From: Cyanoderma ruficeps | Taxonomy: Eukaryota > Chordata > Aves > Passeriformes > Timaliidae | Reading direction: 5' to 3' | NCBI GenBank assembly: GCA_008694505.1 | Contig: VZDJ01007747.1 | Coordinates: 13,477,287 to 13,541,286, forward strand | Length of the DNA: 64,000 nt | Shown: positions 12,087 to 22,190 of the stretch, piece by piece | Numbering within the stretch: the first letter of the stretch is position 1 | How the letters are laid out: every line of letters starts with the position of its first letter | Notes under the pieces: model-generated | Seen by the model: the letters and a program-made list of their open reading frames with translations, nothing else | What the model was told of the DNA's origin: nothing | Database searches by the model: none | Position numbers and translations under genes: made by a program

Positions 12087-12755
12087 TGTTCTGGTTTAGG
12101 GCAAATTTGGGAGGAAACCTCCGAATGGGGGTTCCTCTGGAGAGCAAAACCTAAATGGCCCCTCCCCCCAGTCGGTCCGGGAAAAGAACTTCCTCAGAGA
12201 AAAGTGGAAAAAACTATTTATTTAACAAACTGCCCACAAGCATAAGGAATGAATAATATGAAACAATAAAACCTCTCGCTGGTCTGAAGAGAGAGATGGC
12301 AAAACTGAGAGAAATCCTTGCCGTGAGTCAGCTCAGCTCTCTCAGTCTCTTATCAGTCCCAGTCCCTTTCGGTGCTGGAAAATGCTCAGGTCCAGGCCCG
12401 ATGGGCCACAGGTGCAGCTCCTGGTGCTCCCCTGGATTTTTCAGTCCAGGGCAGATTTAAACAGTCTCAAGAAAAAAAAGGGGAAAGGAAAAAAAAACAG
12501 TCCAGGAAGCTTTTTGCCTCAGCTAGCTAGACTAACTAAAAGGGAAAAAAACCACACTCTCTCGCTGCTGTCCATGCATCCAACAAGCACCCAAGGACGA
12601 TGAAGAAGAAGTGAGGAGCGAAAACTGTTCTTTCAAAACAAACTGCTCGCGTCTTCTTCCCTCCTCACTCTCAGAATCAGTCTTAAAGGTGCAGAACACA
12701 CAGCACACACAGAAGAGACGATTGGGGATACAGGCACTATAGTCACCCTAGGACA
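12087..12755 (-). mobile_element. Solo LTR, songbird-type ERV (minus strand)
   Basis: On the minus strand the element runs from TGTCCTAGGGTGACTATAGT to ACCAGAACA, giving TG...CA ends. A CCTTTAAGACTG promoter-like block lies about 70-80 bp from the 5' end, and a poly(A) signal AATAAA (within plus-strand ctatttattt, about 12215-12224) lies about 135 bp from the 3' end. That layout sets the strand. It resembles an LTR group common in songbirds, but I do not assert a family name. Flanks (tatgga, ttgggt) are at best a decayed duplication. Nothing retroviral lies beside it, so it is a solo LTR. Confidence 0.75.
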
Positions 12756-14303
12756 TTGGGTCACTTCAATACGTTACTTACTGCCTCATCTAACTTTTCC
12801 TTTATTTTTAATACAGGCCCTTATTTGTATAATTATACAAGTAAAATAGTTATTTTTTAAAAAAGTGTTTACAGTGAGTTTAAGTTACAGATTTCAAGCT
12901 GTAAAGGGCAATTTAGTTATAAGGTTCACTGTTCTCTGTAGAAGATAAAATGTGAGAACAGGTGAAGAGATGCAAGTATTAGAGGCAAATCAGATATGTA
13001 CCACAAAGCAGAATAAAAATTAGTGACAAATTTTGAGAGTTTGAAGATATTAATATTTAACAGAGTTTGAGGTGGTAAAATAGCAGAAAATGATGCATCA
13101 GGGAAAAAAAAATCTATGCTTATCATCACCAAAGCAGGAGCTGGAAACTCTTTTTCTGCAGATGAAGAGAACAGAGCATACAGAACTTGTGGGGGACTGA
13201 ACTGCCTCAGAGGGGTATGTAACACTGGAAGAACAGTTATAATCAGCCGGAAAACACGTGACATTTCAGGCCATCAAAAATACCAACTTTATGTAAAAAG
13301 TTTTTTTCCCCTGTTTTACTTTTTCTCATCATTTTTTTTTACCGGGTGTACATTTTGCAAGATAAATGCCTGATATATCTCTGAGCACAGTGATGTGATA
13401 GGAATGGGAGGGACTGCTATGTAATCTCAGAACACATTCTAAAACCTGTTTTGTTCTTAAAAAAAAAAATTAGGTTCCCACAGTATAAATTTCATATGCA
13501 TGTATCATCATATACAGTAGGATATTTCATTAATAGGGAATGAGAGAAAGATATAAAATACATAAATTGCTTTATTGGTCGCATTTTAGTATCTGCCGTA
13601 AAAAAGAACTAATTTACACAGCCAGTGTTATGGGAAACTAAATCAAAATATAACAAAATCTAAACATTAGGTTACAGAATGCATTTTTTTTTTCTGTAGG
13701 ACATAATGTTTAGAGATTGAAGGAATTCCAGGCAAGTCTTGACAAGTATTAAATTCACTGAAGAAAAAAAGTTGGTATAAGATATGAAAAAAGTTCTATA
13801 AAAATATGGTCTTTTTTGAGATAGAATGACAGCTATTTAAGGAAAACTTGAGAAATTTGTCTGAATGCAAAAGCAAATGAGACTATTTTAATGGAAACTC
13901 AAACAAAATTTGAAAATACACAGGAAGTCAGGTCTTTTCACTCAGCAAAGAGCAGCAGTGACAGAATGGTAAATAGAAAGCTTCAAATATCAAGATAATT
14001 TAGTATGAGAAATGCAAACATTTATTGGAATTACCTAATTCACTTCATACTAATTTAAATCTAGAAGATATATCAAAATACATAGAAAGATATTAAACCC
14101 CTTTTTAGTTTTTTCTCATGTTATGCTCACTGTTCTTCTGTCTTTTTGGGTCTTAAAGTTGACGGTCTGGGAAGGGAGTACAGTGACCTGTGAAAATTCC
14201 CAGTTCATTCACCAGAGAAGTATCATGTCTTCTTCACTTTAGCATTGCTGAGAGTCACTTTTCCTGCACTCCCTAACATGCTCTATAGCTTGCTCTTTTT
14301 TGG
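12756..14303. other. AT-rich non-coding sequence
   Basis: No gene found. A minus-strand frame of 112 codons at 12926-13264 is Phe/Ser/Leu-rich and is not a recognised protein. Confidence 0.55.
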
Positions 14304-14353
14304 TTTGCAAGTCCGTATTGTATCTGAATTTGCAAGTCCATATTGTATCGAAA
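14304..14353 (+). repeat. 25-bp tandem duplication
   Basis: Two adjacent 25-bp copies starting 'tttgcaagtcc' at 14304-14328 and 14329-14353, differing at four positions. Confidence 0.92.
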
Positions 14354-15309
14354 TATGCTGTATTTACGTATCTGGAGGTGTGGGTTGTGAATTTTTAAAA
14401 ATTTCTTTGTGAATTTTATATTGGTTTTACACAGTTCTTAATGAGGTATCTCATTGATGACTAGTGATGTCCATTGGTGAGGTCCTTGGGCTTCTAATAT
14501 TAGCTGGTGCCCATACATTTGAAGCTCCTTCCATCACCCCATACCTGTACTTGCCAATACTGTATTGTTATTTAGGGTCACAGATAGTTTACAAAGAGGA
14601 AATACTTGCTATTACTGTTGCTTCATTACAAAAGATATATAACATGACATTTCACCACAAAGCTAAACAGAAGTAAGCAAAAGCTAAAACCAAGGGTGTA
14701 ATAATCACCTGTCATTTGATCATTGCTATTACAAGCTAAAACACAGCTCCAAGCTGGTCTAGAGCAGTGTGTTTGAAGTCTGTGTTGTTAGTTTAACATA
14801 AATCCTGTAAGCCTGTTACAGCTGTACCTCAATACTCCCTGGGTTACAAGGCTATGCTTGTGCACTTGTCAAAATAGCAAAGGTCACTAACAGTGAAGGA
14901 GATAACAAGAACAAGAAGAGAAACACCAGCAGCCTTCTCCCCTCAGGAATTGGCTCTCAGTACTGAAACTGTCACCTAATGTTATATTGCATCGCACTCA
15001 GAAATGTGACTGCAGCTGAATGTGAAGAAATTAATTTCATAGAGAAAAAAAGGGCGGCACTAGTGGCAATTTTTATGAAGTTGTTTCTCAGGCCAGTGAA
15101 ACCTATAAACCAACATAGAATATTTTTTAAAATAAGTGCACTGGCACATAGATACAACTATAACAGATGAATGCTTCATAATAATGTCGCTACTTCATAT
15201 ATAGGTCTGAAATTAGTATGATGGACATCACAGTAAACCTACTGTTTTTTCAGTTGAACTAATTTAAGACTGGGAAGACTTAAAGAATGCAGTTGCATTC
15301 TCAAAACAC
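14354..15309. other. Unassigned non-coding sequence
   Basis: No gene or recognised repeat. Several frames of 60-77 codons are not recognised. The left border of the LTR that follows may lie inside the last 100 bases of this interval. Confidence 0.5.
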
Positions 15310-15818
15310 TGTGCTCATAAGATAAGCCACCACAACAGAACTTGAGATAAGTGCAGATGGCGCAGCAGGAAGCAGTTAATTCCAAGCCTAACTGAGGCAA
15401 ATGTTTGGTTAGCATCTGGACAAAATTCCCACCATGGAAAACTGGGAGAGGGGAGCATGTGCTTAAGCACATGCCATTTCAAATTATGAGAACAGCATCT
15501 ACACCCCATGAATACCCAGGATGTGGACTGTATAAAAGTGGTACCTCCAGAAGAACAGCTTGGGACGCCAACACCAAATACCAAGGTGAAGAAGGATCAG
15601 CAGAATACTGCAGGAATCCATGTGGTAGTAACATCTTTTTCTTAATCTCTCCTCTATCTTTGACTCTCTTTCTCTTTTCCCCACTTTCTGTCTTCCTGTT
15701 TCTTTCTCTCTCTCTACCTTACATTTCCTGTTAAATAAAATCTGTAGTTGAATTTGGCACATGGTCTTGTTTGCACCTTGATTCGAGCAGAGTCATTTCT
15801 TATAACTGGATCATAACA
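15310..15818 (+). mobile_element. 5' LTR of a decayed class III-like ERV
   Basis: The segment carries LTR landmarks in the right order: a TATAAA box at 15531-15536, a pyrimidine-rich stretch (15630-15720), a poly(A) signal AATAAA at 15734-15739 and a GT-rich downstream element around 15760-15771. The right end is ATAACA at 15818, followed after six bases by a probable primer binding site. The left border at TGTGCTCATAAG (15310) is a guess based on a TG start; no target duplication could be checked. A 109-codon frame at 15405-15734 inside it is incidental. I saw no 3' LTR in the rest of the window. Confidence 0.62.
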
Positions 15819-15824
15819 TTATTT

Positions 15825-15842
15825 TGGTGTGAGAATTGGAAT
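15825..15842 (+). other. Probable primer binding site (tRNA-Leu type)
   Basis: The 18 bases TGGTGTGAGAATTGGAAT start six bases after the LTR end. Compared from memory with the complement of the 3' end of vertebrate tRNA-Leu (CAA), 15 of 18 positions agree, including TGGTGT. Leucine tRNA is the primer that gives ERVL its name, so the position and the match support a class III provirus. Confidence 0.6.
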
Positions 15843-16780
15843 GCTGTTTTTCTGTATTAACATTTGGAAACCTTGCCGTGTCCTTGTTTTGAGGAGGTTA
15901 TGTTAACTTTTGAAAATTTTGTAACAGATTTCCTCTGAGGGAATTTTTGTGTGGGTTGTGTAGTTCCCTCTGTGGAATTTTCTTGGAGAATGGCTAACCT
16001 GGGTGGCCAGTGTAAAGAAAATATTTTGTTGCCCTTCCTTGAAAATGTTTTAATCTCCCCTCTACCTGGGACAGAGGGGCAACTAATTCCACCCCGACTC
16101 TGGAAGGAAGTTGGCATAAGAAAATTGGGATAAAGAACAGTTCGTTACCCAGAAACTTGAAAATTAAATACTGTTACAAGATTTTGTTAAAGAATTGCAC
16201 TCTCAGTTAAATAAGGAAGATGAAAAAAAGGCTGCAGGCAGAGCTGCTGCTTGCTGATGAGGGAGCTTTGGAATGTGCATGAAAGAATTGCAGGATGTAG
16301 AACCTGTAACATCCTCAAACCATGGTCTTGTGACTCAGAACTTTTGTGTTTGGTGGAGAAGCTGACAGAGTGAATGAATCTGTTTTTATGATAAAGATCA
16401 AGACATATCCTTTGCATTGCCATTGATGATGAGGAAGTAACATATTACCCTTAATTAAAATTGAAACTACAAATAATTGTCCAGGTCAGCAAACGTCTGC
16501 TAAAATGGTGCCCTATGCAGCTACTGAGATGTCAAAATCTGACCATAAATAAGCCAAGATTGAAATCCACTCAGTATTAAAGCAGTGGAATGCCAAGAGG
16601 ATGGATAATGCTTCCTGGGCAGCAAAGAGTTAAAATCACTGGAGGAAAGGAAGCAAGAATTACCTGCTGAGGTTAACGTATGGCACCCATGTGAGAAATG
16701 AAAATTGGTTCATCTTATCCCTAGAGAAAACCCAGAGACTCTACTATCACAATACTGGAGTTTTCTGCAACACAGAATAA
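15843..16780 (+). pseudogene. Decayed ERV leader/internal remnant
   Basis: Sequence downstream of the primer site, where a provirus would hold its leader and gag. No continuous frame survives, and I could not identify any gag, pol or env motif. The assignment rests on position only. The right border is arbitrary, since there is no 3' LTR and nothing marks the end. Confidence 0.35.
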
Positions 16781-18504
16781 AATTTTCTAAGTCGCAACTA
16801 ATTTGTCTTTACTAGCTGCAGTATTAAATGTTGTAAACCTAAAGTTAGAATTTCTGACACTAGCACACATGCTGTGGCAGTGGAGGGATGGTCTTACACT
16901 TCCCTTCTAATTCTCTAATCTGACTGCTTTATTACATCTCTTATAATTGAACCATTAAAAGGTCTTACTCAAGTGAAAAGTGGGCAAAAACTTCACAGAA
17001 AAAGTTAATAAAGAAGAACAAATCTACATTGGAAATATTTAGCCAGAATCTGCTTAATTCTTAGGAGCCAGTTGAGTTTGGTAAACTCTGAGATCAGTAG
17101 TGTAATGGGAAAGAAGGTATCATGATTAATCATGTAAAAGATGATGTACCTTTATGAGGGTTACTTCATCATCTAAAGAATATTAACCTTTTCGTATATT
17201 TACTCCTTGAAAATTTTATTTTTTGTCTGACAATTTTAAAATTGACCTTTATGTTTACAGAAAAGAAAGGATTTCCCAAATATATACACAACATTTGTTC
17301 CATTTTGAACACACATTCATATTCTTTGAAACTTTAATACTAACAGTAGCTAAACACAGCTCCTTTTTTTTTTTTTTTTCTAGAATTTTATACATCCTTG
17401 CAAAGAACCATTAACCTTGATATGTGACTGGTCAGTCATATTTTGCAGAGAAGTGTCTGGGTGCCAGTAACTTCCACGACCTACAACATCTTCTGGCTCC
17501 TTATGTCAGAGCTATGGACAATGCTTCAGTGCTCTAAATACCCATAAACACTGCTCAGTATGCATAATGGTGAACAGGGCCACGCTGGGATATGACACTT
17601 AGGGTTTTTTCCATCTTTTTCCTTTGGAGCTCATTGCTTTTCTGTCTTTTGTTGCTGTCTTAGCTCTGGTTTTATTTTCTGCTTTGTCTTATCCCTCCTG
17701 AGCCCTTTTTGTTGTTCAACTTATATTTTAAATTGCTTCATTTGTTAAGATAGTGGAGGCATATTTATCATTTATTCAAATGACTGTATGACATTATCAT
17801 ATTCTTATACTCTAGAACATACAACTCCATCATCATCCTCACTTGTATAATATTGAAAGTTATTTCAAATGTATGTGCAATAATTCTCTGCCTACCCCAG
17901 GGACTTGGTTATTCACAGAGTACCGTACTTTTGAAAACATCCAGCATGACTGAATTTGTTGTGAATCATTTATGAATCCAAAGTAAAGCAAGAGTTGCAA
18001 TGTGATACATATGAATGTTATCTCTGCGTACACAGGACTCAGGCAATACATAAAAGCAAGAACCACCAAAACAACAAAGTCCTTTAGTACGAAATTATGT
18101 GGAATTTCTGCCATGGCAACATTAACAATGTTGCCTTGTCAGAGCTGCCAACAGTTTAATCTAGTCATGGATTTCCCTCAAAACTCAAAGTTTTGTTGAT
18201 GACAGGACTGGAGTGCTGTTAAAATGGAGGGTAGACTTAAGTTAAAGTCACCAGTCATACCTAAAAATACAGACAAAAACCAGGATCTTTTTAAAAATAA
18301 CAGTTAAAATTTAAACAAAAAAAACTCAGTATGAAGGTTGAGCTATGTACAGTTCTAGCTCTGACAAAAAAAAGATCATCCTTCTCATTAATGAGGCTTG
18401 AGCTGACATTAGCTGAACAAGATGCCTTTATTTTACTGGTGGTCTTTACACTACTGTCTCATAACTTCATTAAAATATATTCCAATTAAGATCTGTATCA
18501 GCAG
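16781..18504. other. AT-rich non-coding sequence
   Basis: No gene or transposon recognised. There is a poly(T) run at about 17364-17380. An 84-codon minus-strand frame at 17860-18114 is hydrophobic and unrecognised. Confidence 0.55.
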
Positions 18505-18602
18505 GAACTTAGAGGCATTGAAGATGGTCCTGTGCATGGCTGGGAGATGGACTCAATGATCCCTGTGGGTCCCTTCTAAATCACCATATTCTGTGATTCT
18601 TT
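18505..18602 (+). mobile_element. CR1 LINE, terminal 3' UTR
   Basis: About 100 bp of a CR1 3' tail: 'gatggtcctgtgcatggctg', 'gatccctgtgggtcccttct' and the terminal repeats ATTCTGTGATTCT ending at about 18600. The subfamily resembles the copies at 21330-21724 and 45128-45710, which share the 'gtcctgtgca..gc' and 'gtgggtccctt' blocks. It is very short because of 5' truncation. Confidence 0.85.
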
Positions 18603-18689
18603 TACAAGTGGTATAGTCAGGTCTTTTTATTTTTAAGAAAGTTCTTCTCAGTACCCTTCTACTTTCTAAACCAATATTTTTGAAGCGAC

Positions 18690-19245
18690 TGGTACCAGCA
18701 GGCCTAGGGAGCTGATTCTTCTCCACTGCACTCTCATGAGACCCTATCTAAAGAAGTGTGTACATCTCTGGGGCCCTCAGAATAAAAAGGTCCAGAGGAG
18801 GGTCAAAAAAATACTCAGTGGGCTGGATCACCTCCTCTGTGGAGACAGCCTGAGAGAGCTGGGATTGCTCCATCTGAAGGAGAGAAGACTGCAAGACCTT
18901 AGACCAGCATTCCAGTACCTAAAGGGGGCCTACAAGAAAGCAAGAGAGGGACTTTTTATGAGGTCATGTAGTAACAGGACGAGGGAGAATGGGCTCAAAC
19001 CAAAGGAGAGAAGGTTTAGATTAAATATTGGGCAGAAAATCTTTACTGTGAGGGTGGTGAGGCCCTGGAGCATGCCACCCAGACAAGCTGTGTGTGCCTC
19101 ATCCATAGAAATGTTCAAATCCAGATTGGCTTTGAGCAGCCTGATCTTGTGGGAGGTATTCTTGCCTAGGGCAGACTGGTTGGAACTAGATTGTCTTTAA
19201 GTTGTCTTCCCACCCAAACTGTTAGAGGATCCTGTAATTCTAAAT
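18690..19245 (+). mobile_element. CR1 LINE, ORF2 C-terminus and 3' UTR
   Basis: A 5'-truncated CR1. A plus-strand frame at 18736-19200 (154 codons) follows the C-terminal tail of CR1 ORF2: MRPYLKKCVHLWGPQNKK, then VQRRVKKILSGLDHL, SLRELGLLHLKERRL, DLRPAFQYLKG, and the RTRENGLK...RFRLN...FTVRVVRPW and MFKSRLAL blocks. The tail 'ggaggatcctgtaattctaa' is a decayed CR1 terminus. This is the longest frame of clear transposon origin in the window, but it is a fragment without the catalytic part. Confidence 0.92.
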
Positions 19246-20932
19246 TACAAGGCTGCCTGGACATTTTTTCTTCAGCAGTCTGATTGCACACATTCTCGCT
19301 CTACTTTGAATTCAGATACAGCTTTTTCCTCTATGGGTGAGTGGAAATCCAGGTATTTTATAAAAATCTAGACCTCTGCTTTTCATGTTTTTCCACACAT
19401 AGACTCATATGGATAAATCTATGTATGTATATATATATATACACATGTATACTTTTCTAGTAATTCATGCAAACNATATATATAAGATGGGTTACATTCA
19501 GAAGCAGCAACAACTCATCCTGATATGATATTAACAAAATGAAGAAAAACAGGGTGCTTAAAATCAAGCAGAATTGAAAATAAAGGTTACCATTGAAAAG
19601 GCATGTTCATTGGAATGTATACTATTACCAGTTGTGCTCCTTTCCCTCCATCAATAATAAAGAAATGGCTATAATTCAGTATATTAGATGCACCAAATAT
19701 GAAGCAAAGCAAGGGAGATATCCAGTAAGGCACTGAAGGTTCTGGGAAAAGAAAGTCCCAAAACCACAGAGTATTGTCTTTTGAAAAAATGATGATATAT
19801 ATGTCATATGTGTTTTCAGAGCAAAAGCAATAGAATTTATTCATAAAGGAATAATCAATTATCAAATAGGCTATGAAAAATATGGATTTCATAGTGTACC
19901 AACACATGAAAATAAATGCTGGTGAATTTGTTTGGTTGGTCGAGGGGTAAGGATTTTTTTTTAAATTATTATTATTATAATTTTTTTGAGAGTTGGACAT
20001 GTTGTTTGGTTGGTTGGTTTTGGTTTTGATTTTGTTTTTTTAATAGTGTGGTTAAATTACTTACCAGTCGCAACTTGCATTTGATATGTAAAAATTTCTG
20101 TTAGCTAATAATTTGGTATCCACAGTACATGAGAGAACAGAATGAATGATGAATTCTAAGGTGGTTTGGGTACTGAAAAATGGATAATTTCTTGTGGTAT
20201 TCAAAGACATAACTCATTTTTGTGTGAAGTATTTGATTACAGCTCCTGCTTTTTGGCAGATTTTTTTTCATAATAGTGCATTTTATATGTGAAATTAATA
20301 ACATGAGTTATCATGGATAAACTAGTGCCATCACATAAACTAAATGAGCCAAGCCACTAAAATGACTGGTAAATGAAAGTAAATAGCAAGTGAAAGGAAG
20401 AATCATTGCAGGAGTTAAAAACAAATGATGTAAAAGCCTTTGGAAAACACTATAGCTCATCTTCAGCAACCTAAAGAAACATTTGATCAAACACACCAGC
20501 ACTCAGTTATAGGGTCTGTTATTAGGTATTCAAAACTAGCTTCACAATCAAATAGAAATTCAACATTCCGCTTATCTGTTCCTGGAGCACCTTCTTTCTT
20601 CATGAAAAAAAAAAAAATAGTTATTTTGTGTGCTGTTATCTCAGCAACCAGAGGACAGAATGCAACCTGGACACACGCCCTGAACATGCTCTTGCACTGC
20701 AGTACCACTTAAGTAAATAGGACTACTCCTCTGATTTAGACCACTTCTCAATAAAGGAACTAAGAATTTGAAGTAAAAAACTGTGATTCTTGCATACAAG
20801 CATAATATACTTTATGGAACTTTTGGAAATATTTATGTAAAGCCTATTTGAAAGGAAGATAAGACAGTTTTGGTGCTACAGGTTACTGTATAACTCAAAG
20901 TCATTCTGTTATTCTGCAGGACATAAGCACAT
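19246..20932. other. AT-rich non-coding sequence with TA runs
   Basis: TA-rich simple repeats lie at 19421-19450 and 19471-19484, with one unknown base at 19475. A 137-codon minus-strand frame at 19587-20000 is rich in Asn, Ile, Phe and Tyr, as expected for chance reading of AT-rich DNA, and I do not recognise it. Nothing else could be assigned. Confidence 0.55.
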
Positions 20933-21325
20933 AATCAGAGAATCATCAAGGTTGGAAGAGATCTTCAAGTTCATCTTTCCAACCATCAACCCATCACCAC
21001 CATAATCACCCCTAAACCTATCCCCAAGTGCCACACCCAGACACCTCTTGAACTCTTCCAGAGACAGTGACTGCAGCACCTCCCAAAGCAATTTATTCCA
21101 ATGCTTATCCACTCTTTCAGTGAAATATTTTTTTCCTAATATCTAATCTGAACCTCGCTGGTGCAATTTAAGACCATTTTCTCTCATCCTTTCACATGAG
21201 ACATGGCAGATGAGACTGATTCCCACCTTGTTACAACCTCCTTTCAGGAAATTGTAGAGAGCAGAAAGCTCTCCTCTTCTCCAGGCTCACAGATCCAGTC
21301 TCTCAGCCACTACTCACAGGACACA
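20933..21325 (-). mobile_element. CR1 LINE (minus), 3' part left of nested insert
   Basis: This begins at the element's 3' terminus, with AGAATCAT (20939-20946) being the reverse of the CR1 octamer. It continues through 'cctaatatctaatctgaacc' and 'ctcctcttctccaggctcac', the reversed 3' UTR and ORF2 end. The consensus continues at 21728 after an inserted plus-strand CR1, so the two minus pieces are one element. Confidence 0.92.
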
Positions 21326-21329
21326 GAAG

Positions 21330-21724
21330 AAGGATGTGAAATTTTGAGAAGTGGGCACAATGATGAAGTTGTAGAAGGGATGGTAGGGAGCTGGGGATAT
21401 CCAACTTCCTTATGAGAGGAAGCAGAGGGACAAGCACTTTTCTCTCTGGTGAGCAATGGCAGAACCCAAGGGAACAGCATGAAGCTCAGTCAGGGGAAGT
21501 TAAGTTGGGATGTTAGGAAAAATTCTTCATGCACAGGGTGGTTGGTTGTTGGGAAGAGTTTCCCAGGGAAATGTTCACAGCACCAAGCCTGGCAGAGTTC
21601 AAATGTTTGGACAACACTCTCAGGCACAGGGTGGGATTGTTGGGGCTGTCCTGTGCAAGGTTAGGATTTGGACTTGATCCTTGTGGGTGCCTTCCAAATT
21701 ATGATATTCTATGATTCCGTGATA
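21330..21724 (+). mobile_element. CR1 LINE (plus) nested in the minus CR1
   Basis: A 5'-truncated CR1 3' end inserted in the opposite orientation. Blocks include 'acccaagggaacagcatgaa', 'ttgggatgttaggaaaaatt', 'agagtttcccagggaaatg', 'gtcctgtgcaaggttaggat' and 'gatattctatgattccgtga' at the terminus. It is the same kind of subfamily as the copy at 45128-45710. Two overlapping frames (70-71 codons) are remnants. Confidence 0.9.
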
Positions 21725-21727
21725 CTC

Positions 21728-22190
21728 TTTACAGCCATCACCTGCTTTGTTGCCCTTCTCTGGACATGCTCCAGCACCTTAATATTTTTTGAAGTGAGGG
21801 ACTCAAAACTGGACAAAATACTTAAAGCATAGCCTCACCAGTGCTGAGTTCAGAGGGATGATCACTGCCCTGATCCTGCAGGCCACTCAAGCCCTGATAC
21901 AGACTAAGATGTCACTGGCCTTCTTGGCCACCTGGGCACACACTGGCTCATAGCCAACTGGCTGTTGACCAGAGCCTCCAGTTCTTTTTCCACTGAGCAA
22001 CCCTCAAACCATCCTTCCCCAGCTTGTAGTGCTGCATGGGATTGTCGAAATCCAAGTGCAGGACCCCACGTTTCACCTTATTAAAGCTCATACAGTTGTG
22101 CTCAGCCCATTGATCCAGATCCCCCTGTAGACCATTCCCACTGTCCAGCAGGTCAGCACTCCTGCCCAACCAGGTGTCATCTACACCTTA
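21728..22190 (-). mobile_element. CR1 LINE (minus), ORF2 part right of nested insert
   Basis: Resumes the minus-strand element: 'tgttgcccttctctggacat', 'ccttcttggccacctgggca', 'ccaagtgcaggaccccacgt', 'caaccaggtgtcatctacac'. Read on the minus strand this is the ORF2 region after the FADD box through to the segment before the 3' UTR. A 73-codon minus-strand frame at 21948-22169 carries the DLDQWAEHNCMSFNK-like block. The 5' truncation lies at about 22190. Confidence 0.92.

Noticed and set aside
11560..12755. The two neighbouring LTRs as the ends of one provirus
   Set aside because: The LTRs are different sequences in opposite orientation, with only 95 bp of non-viral DNA between them.
15405..15734. 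109-codon plus-strand frame
   Set aside because: Falls within the LTR, ends in the pyrimidine tract before the poly(A) signal, and matches no protein.
19587..20000. 137-codon minus-strand frame
   Set aside because: Residue content (Asn, Ile, Phe, Tyr) is that of AT-rich non-coding DNA, with no domain or known relative.
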